From UBA11889 sp002313255 (lineage in GTDB: Bacteria > Pseudomonadota > Gammaproteobacteria > Pseudomonadales > Azotimanducaceae), in contig CAJWQX010000041.1 in assembly GCA_913045265.1 (NCBI GenBank), positions 1-30,000 on the forward strand: DNA of 30,000 bases. The letters are read 5' to 3'. The notes beneath the pieces are model-generated. The model ran no database searches. It saw only the letters and a program-made list of their open reading frames with translations, and was not told the DNA's origin. Shown one piece after another: positions 15,675-24,464 of the stretch (position 1 is the stretch's first letter; each line of letters starts with the position of its first letter). Made by a program: the position numbers and the translations under genes.

Positions 15675-16127
15675 CTACCGTGAGTGCGAAACAATCGGGT
15701 AGGGAAAATCTCAGATTTCCCTAGACGTTGTCAATGAAGATCGCGTTTAGGTATGGCTTTCTTGTAGATATGCTGACCTACTCAAACAACGACCCCAGCC
15801 ATGACTGGCTTGTGCAACTTGATCTCGTAAACAACTTTTTTATCTGAAATCTGAAGTCTCGTCGAACTGCCCCAACTACCATAACCCCAACCGATGCGAT
15901 GTTTCGGACTGACGTTCAGGGGGTTAGCGGCAGTGACTCATGTCGACTTGTTCGTCGTTTTTGTAGCAATTCTCCCTCTCAAGCTGGCCGATCGGGTCCC
16001 ACTGCCGATACCCCTTCTGCCTTACCGTCCTTGTAGTTGATTTCTCAGGCAGAGGTTCTCCCTGCGCCAACAGATAACAGGGTTCGGTTTTGCTGCTCGT
16101 CGTTCTATTTGTTGGGTTGCCGAACAG
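15675..16127. other. Intergenic stretch, nothing recognised
   Basis: No frame with a plausible start, composition or motif. It separates the small hypothetical gene from the catabolic block. The following bases (from 16128) hold a diverged copy of the repeated upstream element. Confidence 0.4.
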
Positions 16128-16204
16128 CTAATACCCAAGCTCGCCCAAACGCTCTGTTTTGCTCATGCAACGCATCGGCTATTGCAACTCATAATGCGTC
16201 ATAC
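16128..16204 (+). repeat. Upstream element, diverged copy 3
   Basis: Positions 16128-16147 match copy 2 of the 96-bp element at 19 of 20 bases, on the opposite strand. About 35 bases later tgcaact followed by ...atgcgtc resembles the agcaactgagagcgcc of copies 1 and 2. The rest has diverged. It lies ~130-210 bp upstream of the 3-hydroxyacyl-CoA dehydrogenase start and has the same orientation towards its gene as the other copies. The 3' limit is approximate. Confidence 0.55.
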
Positions 16205-16336
16205 GACCCATGTCGATGCAGCGTCAATCGACAAATGGCGTTTCATTGGTATCGGGGAATAGGATTTGTGTAGAGTAGTCACCATGAATGTTGGGCCTGT
16301 TGGCCTGCGCAAATACCCTGGAGGAGATACGCGTAA

Positions 16337-17107
16337 ATGAAACTTGAAGATGTAAACAGCATCGGAATCTTGGGTGCAGGTGTCATGGGTGGCGGGATTG
16401 CGCAATGCGCCATCCTGGCCGGAAAGAAAGTGATGGTCCGGGATCTAACTGACGAGATCTGCAACAACGCCAGGGAGGTTATCCTCAACAGTCGGTTCGG
16501 ATTTAACGGTGCCATCCAACTTGGCAAGATGACAGAAGAGTCGCGGGACGCGGCCATGAGTCGGCTGAGTCTTACCACTGACGTTCACGATCTGAAAGAC
16601 TGTGATCTGATTATCGAAGCGATCGGTGGCGGTGATGATGGCGCCATTGAGAACAAGCCTATGAAGCTCAAGGTATGGGCGGAAATGGATGAAGTAGTTA
16701 ATAAGGAAGCTGCGTTCGCCAGCAACACCTCCTTTTTTACCATCGCCGATTTGGCCGCGGTCACACAGCGAAAAGACCGTTTTATTGGTATGCACCTATT
16801 CAGCCCTGCGAACATCATGAAGCTGGTGGAGGTCACGAGAACAGAAGATACCAGCGAAGACGTGGTTCAGCTGATCGTTGACTTAACCAAAAGCTGGGGC
16901 AAGACCCCCATCCTGCTGAAGGACGTGCCGGGCGATACAGGGTTTGTCGGTAACCGTATCATGAAGGCTGTCCGTAGAGAGGCCGACAAACTCGTCGAGG
17001 AAGGTGTTGGTACGAGAGAAGACGTCAACCTTGCCATGACCCTCGGATTCCGCTGGCCTGCGGGACCGTATCCCCAGGGACCGAACGCGAGAAGCGGTTG
17101 GAAGTAA
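16337..17107 (+). CDS. 3-hydroxyacyl-CoA dehydrogenase, NAD-binding type
   Basis: 256 aa. The Rossmann nucleotide site is GILGAGVMGGGIAQ (10-23), the NAD-facing acid is in VRDLTDE, and the catalytic His-Glu pair is H153 and E165 in GMHLFSPANIMKLVEV. It would oxidise a 3-hydroxyacyl-CoA to the 3-oxoacyl-CoA with NAD+. The C-terminal helical domain is short and ends FRWPAGPYPQGPNARSGWK; classical 3-hydroxybutyryl-CoA dehydrogenases have ~25 more residues, so dimer contacts may differ, though the end looks natural. GGAGGAGA precedes the ATG by ~10 nt. It is first gene of a same-strand catabolic block with the monooxygenase 70 bp downstream. Confidence 0.9.
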   Translation: MKLEDVNSIGILGAGVMGGGIAQCAILAGKKVMVRDLTDEICNNAREVILNSRFGFNGAIQLGKMTEESRDAAMSRLSLTTDVHDLKDCDLIIEAIGGGDDGAIENKPMKLKVWAEMDEVVNKEAAFASNTSFFTIADLAAVTQRKDRFIGMHLFSPANIMKLVEVTRTEDTSEDVVQLIVDLTKSWGKTPILLKDVPGDTGFVGNRIMKAVRREADKLVEEGVGTREDVNLAMTLGFRWPAGPYPQGPNARSGWK

Positions 17108-17177
17108 CCTAGGCGAGTAGATGAGATCCCATTAACTCGGTTTCGGGAAACGTGAGCCCATCAGCCAGGAGGCATCT

Positions 17178-18539
17178 GTGAACCAAGGTGTTGACGACTA
17201 TGAGACGGACAAGGTGTGCATCGTTGGGGCCGGACCGTCGGGCTTGATCATGGCCAGACAGCTGGCTAAGGCAGGTGTGCCCTTCGACGTCTTCGAGAAA
17301 CACAGCTACGTTGGCGGTATCTGGGATCCCGACAACACCGGAACCCCTATCTACAGCTCAGCGCACTTCATTTCGTCGAAGCACACCTCCTACTTCTATG
17401 GATTTCCGATGCCGGCCACCTATCCGGACTACCCTTCACAGCAACAACTTCTTGACTATATACGTGCGTTCGCCGAGGCGTATGGCCTCTACGACCGCAT
17501 CACCTTTGATTGTCCAGTGGAGTCGGCTCGTCCTGATGACGGCGGATGGATTGTTACGGCCGGCGGCCGGGAGCGGCGCTATCGAGCACTGATCGCAGCC
17601 CCAGGCGTGAACTGGCACCCTAACCTGCCTGACTACCCGGGTATCTCGAGCTATACCGGCGATGCCCGCCACTCGGTGACCTATAACCATCCCGACGAGT
17701 TCCGACAGAGCCGCGTTCTGGTCGTTGGTGGGGGAAACTCGGGGGCTGACATCGCTTGCGATGCGGCGCGCAGTGCCGATGCCACCTTCTTCAGTGTTCG
17801 TCGTGGATATCGATACTTACCCAAGCACGTCTTCGGTATACCGACCGACGTCTACGTGAACGAGGGCGGCGAGCCTCCCGCCGGAGTGGTGATGCCCGAA
17901 GACCCGTCGGCCCTGCTAGATGTCTTAGTGGGAGATTTGACCCGCTTCGGCTTGCCCGCCCCGGACCACGACGCTCTCGCATCGCACCCGATTCTCAATA
18001 CCCAGATCCTGCACCACCTCGCTCATGGTGATGTCATTGCCAAACCCGACGTGGCACGGTTCACCAGTAGTGGAGCTATCTTTACGGACGGAACCGAGGT
18101 ACCTGTCGGCACCGTCATTTTCGCCACCGGGTACGACTCAAAAATCCCGTTTGTTGACGAATCACTCTTCGAATGGAACGGTGGGCGCCCGCAGTTGTAC
18201 CTGAATATTTTCCACCGAGCGATCGACAATCTCTATGTACTTGGGTTCGTCGAGTTCGCCGACGCTGCGTATCATCGTTTCGACGAAATGGCCCAACTTA
18301 TCGCGATCGACCTCACCGCCACGGGAGCCGACAAAGCCCGATTCACGGACCTGAAGTCCACACACCAGCCCGATCTTCGGGGCGGGATGGACTACATTGA
18401 CAGTGCTCGACACGCCAATTACGTCGAGACCCATACCTACCAGCACGTCGTGAGTGAAGTTCGCGACTCATTCGGTTGGCCCGCTGTGGACGATTCTTCT
18501 TTCCCCACTCGGTCGAACTCGCGATCAGACAGGAGGTAA
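17178..18539 (+). CDS. Flavin-containing monooxygenase (FMO-type, class B)
   Basis: 453 aa. FAD site GAGPSG (17-22), NADPH site GGGNSG (184-189), and between them the FMO/BVMO fingerprint YTGDARHSVTY (159-169; F/YxGxxxHxxxY), closer to N-oxygenating FMOs than to the WP form of Baeyer-Villiger enzymes. ATGYD near residue 326 is the second dinucleotide-domain signature. It would use NADPH and O2 to oxygenate a heteroatom or a ketone; the substrate is unknown. The GTG start has AGGAGG 7 nt upstream, an ideal spacing. The next gene starts 5 bp after its stop, so the VOC protein is probably co-translated and linked in function. Confidence 0.92.
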   Translation: MNQGVDDYETDKVCIVGAGPSGLIMARQLAKAGVPFDVFEKHSYVGGIWDPDNTGTPIYSSAHFISSKHTSYFYGFPMPATYPDYPSQQQLLDYIRAFAEAYGLYDRITFDCPVESARPDDGGWIVTAGGRERRYRALIAAPGVNWHPNLPDYPGISSYTGDARHSVTYNHPDEFRQSRVLVVGGGNSGADIACDAARSADATFFSVRRGYRYLPKHVFGIPTDVYVNEGGEPPAGVVMPEDPSALLDVLVGDLTRFGLPAPDHDALASHPILNTQILHHLAHGDVIAKPDVARFTSSGAIFTDGTEVPVGTVIFATGYDSKIPFVDESLFEWNGGRPQLYLNIFHRAIDNLYVLGFVEFADAAYHRFDEMAQLIAIDLTATGADKARFTDLKSTHQPDLRGGMDYIDSARHANYVETHTYQHVVSEVRDSFGWPAVDDSSFPTRSNSRSDRR

Positions 18540-18544
18540 CTACC

Positions 18545-18973
18545 ATGCCGGTCGCCATATCCAGAGTCATGAAAATCAACATCCGTGCTCGCTCGAGGGA
18601 CCGGATCAACACTCTGCTGCGGGACATTCTCGGGGGTGAGCCGGGACCTGATCGCGGCACCAACACCATTGGCGATTTCGAAGGCGCTTACGTGAATCTG
18701 GGGGGTGTGGTCTTCGACGTGATGGTCCCCACCGACCCCGATGGTGGATTGGCCAAGGTCATTGAAAAGCATGGTGAAGGCATCGATTCAATCTGTTTTG
18801 CAGTTGAAGACATGGACTATACAAAAGAGGTCTTCAGAGAAAAGGAAATAGAGTTCGCCCGGGATCAGGAATTCAATGGCAATCGGGTCGCCTTCGTGCA
18901 TCCAAAGGACGCAAGCGGGATCTCACTCGAGTTCATCCAGGGCCCCGCAACGGAAGAAAGCAGCGACAGTTGA
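18545..18973 (+). CDS. VOC-superfamily (glyoxalase-fold) protein, methylmalonyl-CoA epimerase-like
   Basis: 142 aa, two beta-alpha-beta-beta-beta modules. The second half GEGIDSICFAVEDMDYTKEV and VAFVHPKDASGISLEFIQG parallels methylmalonyl-CoA epimerase (GEGxHHxxF, HPKxxxGxxxE). The C-terminal metal ligand Glu is kept (SLEF), but the His expected in the GEGI motif is Asp/Ser and the first-strand His is absent (KINIRARSR), so the classical metal site looks incomplete. It may use other ligands or be non-catalytic. AGGAGGTAA lies 6 nt before the ATG, a very strong start, and the gene follows the monooxygenase by 5 bp. Confidence 0.82.
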   Translation: MPVAISRVMKINIRARSRDRINTLLRDILGGEPGPDRGTNTIGDFEGAYVNLGGVVFDVMVPTDPDGGLAKVIEKHGEGIDSICFAVEDMDYTKEVFREKEIEFARDQEFNGNRVAFVHPKDASGISLEFIQGPATEESSDS

Positions 18974-19228
18974 ACCCCTGACATCGAGTACAGGTCAAAT
19001 GGCTATGGTGACAACGCGGGACGGGCGACACTCGGCGGTGGCCGCAAGCCCTCGGTTGCGGGCCTTATTTCGGAGCGTGCAATTGAGAGCGGGGCTGACG
19101 AGATGGAGTTTCGGCTCGATGGCGTGCGCTGCTGGCAGCGACCAACCGGTTGCGAGATGCTGACACACCATGGGTGACAGAATGAAAGAACGCCCACTCT
19201 CGTTTCGCGGATTCAAGGAGATATTGAG

Positions 19229-19873
19229 GTGATAAAGGTTTATGGCGTACACGGATCGCCTTTTGTTCGAAAAGTGTTCATCGCCCTCGAATTCAAGAGC
19301 ATTCCTTACGAGATTATCCAGCAGATGCCTTTTTCTGGAGATGAGGAGTACTTGAAGATCAACCCACTCGCCAAGGTACCGACTCTCGTCGATGGTGACC
19401 TGATACTCGGTGATTCCAAAGTCATCTGCAGGTATTTGGAGAGCGCCTACCCAGAACCTGCGCTTTACCCTAAAGACATAGCGGATAACGCGATGGCTGA
19501 CTGGTACGAAGAACTTTGCGGGAACCAGATCGCTGAGCTCGCGACGGGAATCTTCTTTCAGCGGTTCATGCGGCCCTTTGCCTTCAAGCAAGAACCCGAC
19601 GAGGAGTTGGTTTCGAAGATTATCGAACAGCGCTTACCACCGATGCTGGACTACCTGGAAAGCCAGATCCCTGCCGAAGGTTTCAGGTTCGGTGAGTTCG
19701 GCATGGCCGATCTCAGTATCGTGAGCCCGTTTATCAACGCTTCCTATGCACGCTACGAGGTTGATCGTTCGCGCTGGCCGTCGCTTGCAGGGTTGATCAC
19801 GCGTGTGAAGGAACAGCCTCATGTTGCTGCGGTCCTTGGGAGAGAAGCCAGGGCGATGGGATTTGGCAAGTGA
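19229..19873 (+). CDS. Glutathione S-transferase
   Basis: 214 aa, the standard GST length. The thioredoxin-like N-terminal domain has the Ser-Pro active site HGSPFVRK (S10), the cis-Pro region AKVPTLVDGD and the glutathione-gamma-glutamyl binding DSKVICRYLE. The helical C-terminal domain has FGEFGMADLSIVSPF, with the conserved Asp of the N-capping box. It would conjugate glutathione to an electrophilic intermediate, for example an epoxide. The GTG start has AAGGAGA ~8 nt upstream. It lies 255 bp after the VOC gene; that gap holds no recognised feature. Confidence 0.92.
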   Translation: MIKVYGVHGSPFVRKVFIALEFKSIPYEIIQQMPFSGDEEYLKINPLAKVPTLVDGDLILGDSKVICRYLESAYPEPALYPKDIADNAMADWYEELCGNQIAELATGIFFQRFMRPFAFKQEPDEELVSKIIEQRLPPMLDYLESQIPAEGFRFGEFGMADLSIVSPFINASYARYEVDRSRWPSLAGLITRVKEQPHVAAVLGREARAMGFGK

Positions 19874-19993
19874 GGTCGGTTGTCCTAGTTGAGCATTTTA
19901 GTGGATCGGGTTTTTAGTCGGACGCCGAAGCGTCACAATGAAAATGCATAAGAAGCTCTCACGGCCCCATTGAATTAATTTAGGGTTCAGCTT

Positions 19994-20983
19994 ATGGAAC
20001 GTTACCAGTTGTACGGTGGGGGCGGCTCGCCTTATTCCCAGAAAATGCGCGCCATTCTGCACTACCGGCGATTGCCGTTTGATTGGATTCAGATTACACC
20101 CGCCATCCGGTCGCAAATACAACACGATGGTCCACCCGTCATTCCCATCCTCCGGCTACCAGAAGATCAGAGCCTGCATGTAGATTCGACCCCGCTCGCT
20201 TTTAAGTTGGAAGAAAGGCACAGCGACCGCTCGATTATCCCTGACGATCCCGCAATGGCGTTCCTTAGCAACCTGATTGAGGATTTGGGTGATGAATGGG
20301 TAACTAAAATGATGTTTCACTACCGCTGGGATCTCGAGATCGACCAGGTGTACAGCAGTCGTCAGATTGTCAGCGACAACTCCCCTAGGCTGCGTGGTGA
20401 TGATCTGAAACAGGCGGCAGAAGCAATCCGGCAGCGCCAGGTCGGGCGTATGCCTCTGGTGGGTTGTACAAAACAGAACAAACCAATCATCGAAAGCAGT
20501 TTTCACGAATTGCTCGCCATTCTGGACACCTTCGCAACCCGAGACGAATTCATATTTGGGACGCGCCCTTCATTGGCAGACTTTGGCTTGTTTGGTCAGC
20601 TGAAAACACTCGCCAGCGACCATACGCCCATGTTGATCATGCGAAATACTGTCCCCAGCGTTTACGACTGGGTGCGACGACTGGAGGACAGTAGCGGTAT
20701 CGAAGGTGAGTGGCATGACTTTGCTGATATGCGACCGGCAGTTAGCGAACTGCTGAAGTTCAGTGCTCGATATTACCTGCCATTTCTGAAGGCGAATGCC
20801 AATGCACATGCTGAAGGGGCAGATACCATGACTGTGGATTTGGGCGGGCGCATCTTTGAACAGCCAACGTTCAAGTACCAGGTGAAATGTTATGACCGGT
20901 TAAGAAAGTTGCTTCGAAACGAGCAGGTGGATGCCCTGCGTGATTTGCTGGCAGAAACCGGATGTTTACAGTATCTGGAATAG
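19994..20983 (+). CDS. Long GST-like protein with thioredoxin-fold N-terminus
   Basis: 329 aa, far longer than a classical GST (~210). N-terminal GST domain: YQLYGGGGSPYSQKMRAILH with a Ser-Pro motif (SPYSQK) and PVIPILRLPEDQSLHVDSTP, with the Asp-Ser glutathione contact. The C-terminal helical part includes RPSLADFGLFGQLKTL. A further ~90 residues end in LLAETGCLQYLE. The product of the truncated gene at 29762-30000 has a similar end (ILNATACLQYLA), so a paralog lies at the window edge. The role may be glutathione-dependent chemistry or binding; no exact family is claimed. The ATG has AGGG ~10 nt upstream. The enoyl-CoA hydratase gene follows 58 bp later. Confidence 0.8.
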   Translation: MERYQLYGGGGSPYSQKMRAILHYRRLPFDWIQITPAIRSQIQHDGPPVIPILRLPEDQSLHVDSTPLAFKLEERHSDRSIIPDDPAMAFLSNLIEDLGDEWVTKMMFHYRWDLEIDQVYSSRQIVSDNSPRLRGDDLKQAAEAIRQRQVGRMPLVGCTKQNKPIIESSFHELLAILDTFATRDEFIFGTRPSLADFGLFGQLKTLASDHTPMLIMRNTVPSVYDWVRRLEDSSGIEGEWHDFADMRPAVSELLKFSARYYLPFLKANANAHAEGADTMTVDLGGRIFEQPTFKYQVKCYDRLRKLLRNEQVDALRDLLAETGCLQYLE

Positions 20984-21041
20984 TCGACGGGTAGAACGTC
21001 CATCTAGAAAACTAACAATCAGCAGGACTAGGGAGTCAGCC

Positions 21042-21845
21042 ATGGCTGCAATAGAATTCGAACACAGTAACCACATTGCAACAGTGACAATAAACCGACC
21101 GGAAGCCAGAAACGCGATGAATCCGGAAGTGTTTGTCAGGTTGTATGACGCCTTCCATGAAGTTGAAAGTAACAACGACATACGTGTTGCGATTATCACC
21201 GGTACTGGTGACAAGGCATTCTGTGCCGGTGCCGATTTGGGCCGGCTGATTCCCTTGATGAATGGTGCCAGGCAACCGGAAGATGAGTGGGATAATCGAT
21301 GGGTTAACGAAGTCAGCAAGCAGGGTACCTACCTGATGGGGCGAGACACCGTAAAACCTGTCGTTGCAGCTATTAACGGACACGCAATTGCAGGCGGAAT
21401 GGAACTCGTACAGGGAACAGATATCAGGATTTCCGTTCCTGAAGCGAAACTTGGTGTGCAGGAAGTCAAGTGGGCGTTATTCCCAGCCGGTGGTTCAACC
21501 GTAAGACTGCCGCGCCAATTACCCTATGCCAAGGCGATGGAGCTCCTACTAACAGGCGATCTGATTACTGCGGAGGAAGCCTTGAATTATGGTTTCCTCA
21601 ACTATGTCGTCGAGCCCGCTGAATTAATGAACAAAGCCATGCAGATCGCCGAAAAATTGGCAGCCAACGGTCCAATTGCAGTTCAGGCAATCCGCAAATC
21701 GGCGCGGGAAGTGTGGGGACACCCTGAGGAAGAAGCACTTAAACTGGAGTCGACATTTTCCGCACCGGTGTTTCAGACCGAAGATGCCATCGAGGGTCCA
21801 AAGGCATTTATGGAGAAACGGGCCCCAGTTTATACAGGCCGCTAA
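21042..21845 (+). CDS. Enoyl-CoA hydratase/isomerase (crotonase) family protein
   Basis: 267 aa from the ATG at 21042, with GGGAG ~8 nt upstream; the longer frame from 20931 overlaps the previous gene and is rejected. Oxyanion-hole segments CAGADLGRL (61-69) and GHAIAGGMEL (113-122) are present. Glu residues at the two catalytic positions are kept (E141 in LGVQEVKW, E167 in KAMELLLTGD), so hydratase activity is likely. It would hydrate an enoyl-CoA to a 3-hydroxyacyl-CoA, the substrate type of the dehydrogenase encoded at 16337. Last enzyme gene of the same-strand block. Confidence 0.92.
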   Translation: MAAIEFEHSNHIATVTINRPEARNAMNPEVFVRLYDAFHEVESNNDIRVAIITGTGDKAFCAGADLGRLIPLMNGARQPEDEWDNRWVNEVSKQGTYLMGRDTVKPVVAAINGHAIAGGMELVQGTDIRISVPEAKLGVQEVKWALFPAGGSTVRLPRQLPYAKAMELLLTGDLITAEEALNYGFLNYVVEPAELMNKAMQIAEKLAANGPIAVQAIRKSAREVWGHPEEEALKLESTFSAPVFQTEDAIEGPKAFMEKRAPVYTGR

Positions 21846-21976
21846 ACGTGTTTTTCAAGATTGCCATTGCTGGGTACGACGCGCTCACACCGACGCCGCG
21901 TGACGACAATTTGCTGCGAAGTTTATTCAGTTCGTTAAACTGCTCGCGCTCAATTTTGAACACCTTCAGGCCCAAC

Positions 21977-23008
21977 ATGTTTCAGATTGCCAAAGTTGTT
22001 GTTCTCGGCGTTGCTTTGTTTGGAGCACACGCCTCGGGTTCAGCCGCGCACCAGGGTTCACATCCTACCAGCCAACATCACCAGGGATCGCACGCTCATG
22101 CGCCAATCGGTGTCACGGGCGACCACTTGCTAAGCAACGGTGAGTGGATGCTGTCTTATCGTCGCATGGATATGACGATGGCAGGCAATCGCGATGGTAC
22201 CCGTTCTATGGATCTGGAGGAGATCCTTCGCAGCGGCTCTGGTCGATATAGCGTGGCGCCTGTACGCATGCAAATGGCCATGCACATGGTCGGCCTGATG
22301 TATGCGCCCAGCAAACGAGCGACGTTCATGATGATGGTGCCTTGGGTCAAGAACCGTATGGATCTAGTTACTCATATGGGCGAAACGTTTACGACCGGAT
22401 CGAGTGATCTCGGAGATCTCAAGATTTCGGTCTTGTTGCCGTTGAATGAGTACACGGTCACAAACGTGGGTTTCACCTTCCCGTCGGGTGGTCTGAATCA
22501 TCGTGACGTGACTCCGATGGGACGTACGGTGCTTCCCTACGCGATGCAAACCGGTTCCGGTTCGTACGCTCTGTCTGGAGCAGTAACTCATAAACGTCGG
22601 AGTGGCCAACGGTCATGGGGGGGGCAGGCAAGCGCTATAGTGCGCACAAACGACAATCGTGAGAATTACCGTCTTGGCAATCAACTACAGGCGACGGCCT
22701 GGATTGCCCGGGAATTTGGCGATATTGCATCGTTATCCATACGGGGAATTTATCGAGCGTGGGGGGCAATTGATGGCGAGGACCCTCGATATACGTTGGC
22801 ACTCGCAAATAACCTGATGCCAACAGTAGACCCCCGTCTACGTAGTGGTAGAAGTTTGGGTATTGCGGTCGGCGGGAGCTTTCGATGGACGAATGGGCAT
22901 CGTATTGCGGTGGAGTTCACGAGGTCTGTTTGGCAGGATCTTGAAGGACCACAACTGGAAACCGACTGGGTCCTTCAGGTGGGCGGCCAGTTAGTATTTC
23001 CGAACTAA
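21977..23008 (+). CDS. Putative outer-membrane beta-barrel protein, Met/His-rich (phenol-degradation MetA-like family)
   Basis: 343 aa from the ATG at 21977, which opens a signal peptide (MFQIAKVVVLGVALFGAHAS). The mature N-terminus is His-rich (AAHQGSHPTSQHHQGSHAHA), followed by Met-rich strands (MLSYRRMDMTMAGNRDGTRS, MQMAMHMVGLMY, FMMMVPWVKNRMDL) and alternating polar/hydrophobic strands to a terminal aromatic-poor strand VLQVGGQLVFPN. This fits the outer-membrane family annotated MetA-pathway of phenol degradation (PF13557), from memory. It could be an uptake channel for the substrate of the preceding enzymes. The His/Met richness instead suggests copper or another soft metal. An upstream in-frame start at 21848 has no signal peptide and is not preferred. 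Confidence 0.75.
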   Translation: MFQIAKVVVLGVALFGAHASGSAAHQGSHPTSQHHQGSHAHAPIGVTGDHLLSNGEWMLSYRRMDMTMAGNRDGTRSMDLEEILRSGSGRYSVAPVRMQMAMHMVGLMYAPSKRATFMMMVPWVKNRMDLVTHMGETFTTGSSDLGDLKISVLLPLNEYTVTNVGFTFPSGGLNHRDVTPMGRTVLPYAMQTGSGSYALSGAVTHKRRSGQRSWGGQASAIVRTNDNRENYRLGNQLQATAWIAREFGDIASLSIRGIYRAWGAIDGEDPRYTLALANNLMPTVDPRLRSGRSLGIAVGGSFRWTNGHRIAVEFTRSVWQDLEGPQLETDWVLQVGGQLVFPN

Positions 23009-23252
23009 GGTCTGAACTTAATTGTCGCGAAGTATCTATTCGTGAAACTCGTAATAGTCCTTCAAAGGAATCATTAGGTGAGCGTGATCTCCGAAGGAAG
23101 GTGTCGACTGATCGTTGGATACACGTAATCACGAAGCGGGTGGCCCGTTGCCCAACTATGTCCAAAGCCGTCGATAGATCTCCCTTATAGAATTGGGACT
23201 GAATTGGTGCAAGCGGGAAGGGGAACGCATTCAAATCCCGTTATCTTTCCTA

Positions 23253-24464
23253 TCAGCCGTCTTGCTTAACAGGCATTTCTATCCCGAACTCGGCCAGCAC
23301 TTCCGCGTTGTGCGCACCCAGAGTGGGCGGAGCTTGATAAAGGGTGGTTGGCGTTTCACTGAATTTGATCGGGTTGGCAGCCAGGGTGATGCCTGGGTTG
23401 TCGCCCCCAGGTTCACAGGATTCCAACATCTGGCGAGCTACAACGTGTGGATCGCTGAAGATGTCCTCCATGTTCTGGACGGGGCCTGCCGGGATGCCGC
23501 CGTTTAGCTTTTCCATGACCTCCGCGCGGGTCAGTTGCGTGGACCAGTCGCAGATCTGTTCCTCGACCCAATCGACGTGTACGAGTCGGGCGGTATTGGT
23601 GGCGCTGCGCTCGTCCGCCATGAGATCCGGACGCTCCATCGCCGCACAGAGCAGGTCCCAGTGATGAGGCTGTACCGCCGCGATTGCGACGCGTCCGTCT
23701 TTGGTTGGGAAGAGGTCGAACGGATACAGCGTCATGGCGCGCTGCAACCCTGCCGGGTTCGGCTTGCCGGTGAAGCTGTATTGCGCCACCGCACTCTTTT
23801 GGAAGGCCAGCATCGCGTCGTACATCGAAACGTCCAGGAACTGTCCTTTGCCCGTATGCTGAGCGTGGTGGATCGCCGAGACGACGCCAAGCGCCATCAG
23901 CGTGCCCGGGAAAATGTCGGCAAATGCCGGCGTCACTAGGTTATCGTTGGCGTGTACCAGGCCACCGAAACTCTGAGCGGCCGCGTCGAGACAGGGCCAA
24001 TCGGCATAGGGGCTCTCGCCGGTGCGTGGATCGCCAAACCCACGTACACAAGCGTAGATGATCTTCGGATTCCGCTCCGCTATCACCTCATAACCCAGGC
24101 CGAGGCTGTCCATGACGCCCACCCGCATGTTCTCGACGATGGCGTCAGCTTGATCGCAGAGTTGCAAGAAGACGTCCTTCTGGGCCTCGTCTTTCAGGTC
24201 GAGGCACACGCTCCTTTTGTTGCAGTTGACCGATGCGAAGGGGGCCCCGAAGTCGGTACCAGCTTCGCGGTCCTCATGCGGCGAGGCGTGGTCGGGGAGA
24301 AAGGGCGGAATGTTGCGGTAGCCGTCACCCCGTGGCGGTTCGACCTTGATGACCCGCGCCCCGAGGTCGGCGAGGAGGCTGGCGCCAAAAGGTCCCGCTA
24401 GTGCCATCGTGCAGTCAATGACGGTTAGATCTTCGAGGGGGCCACGGCGCGCAATGTTGGTCAT
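23253..24464 (-). CDS. Class III CoA-transferase (CaiB/BaiF family)
   Basis: 403 aa, normal family length. N-terminal LTVIDCTMALAGPFGASLLADLGARVIKVE is the family's first Rossmann-like segment. The catalytic Asp is D160 in WPCLDAAAQSFGGL, and GKGQFLDVSMYDAMLAF follows. It would move CoA between carboxylic acids, activating a substrate for the beta-oxidation enzymes encoded on the other strand. The ATG at 24464 is preceded by CCTGCCTCC, with no Shine-Dalgarno on the coding strand, so the start is less certain, but residues 1-12 fit the family. It is convergent with the outer-membrane gene; the 244-bp gap shows nothing recognisable. Confidence 0.92.
   Translation of the reverse strand: MTNIARRGPLEDLTVIDCTMALAGPFGASLLADLGARVIKVEPPRGDGYRNIPPFLPDHASPHEDREAGTDFGAPFASVNCNKRSVCLDLKDEAQKDVFLQLCDQADAIVENMRVGVMDSLGLGYEVIAERNPKIIYACVRGFGDPRTGESPYADWPCLDAAAQSFGGLVHANDNLVTPAFADIFPGTLMALGVVSAIHHAQHTGKGQFLDVSMYDAMLAFQKSAVAQYSFTGKPNPAGLQRAMTLYPFDLFPTKDGRVAIAAVQPHHWDLLCAAMERPDLMADERSATNTARLVHVDWVEEQICDWSTQLTRAEVMEKLNGGIPAGPVQNMEDIFSDPHVVARQMLESCEPGGDNPGITLAANPIKFSETPTTLYQAPPTLGAHNAEVLAEFGIEMPVKQDG

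Noticed and set aside
18995..19591. Minus-strand open frame of ~198 aa
   Set aside because: Much of it is antisense to the well-supported GST gene, and it has no recognisable domain.
23535..24401. Plus-strand open frames inside the CoA-transferase locus
   Set aside because: Antisense shadows of a gene with a clear class III CoA-transferase signature.
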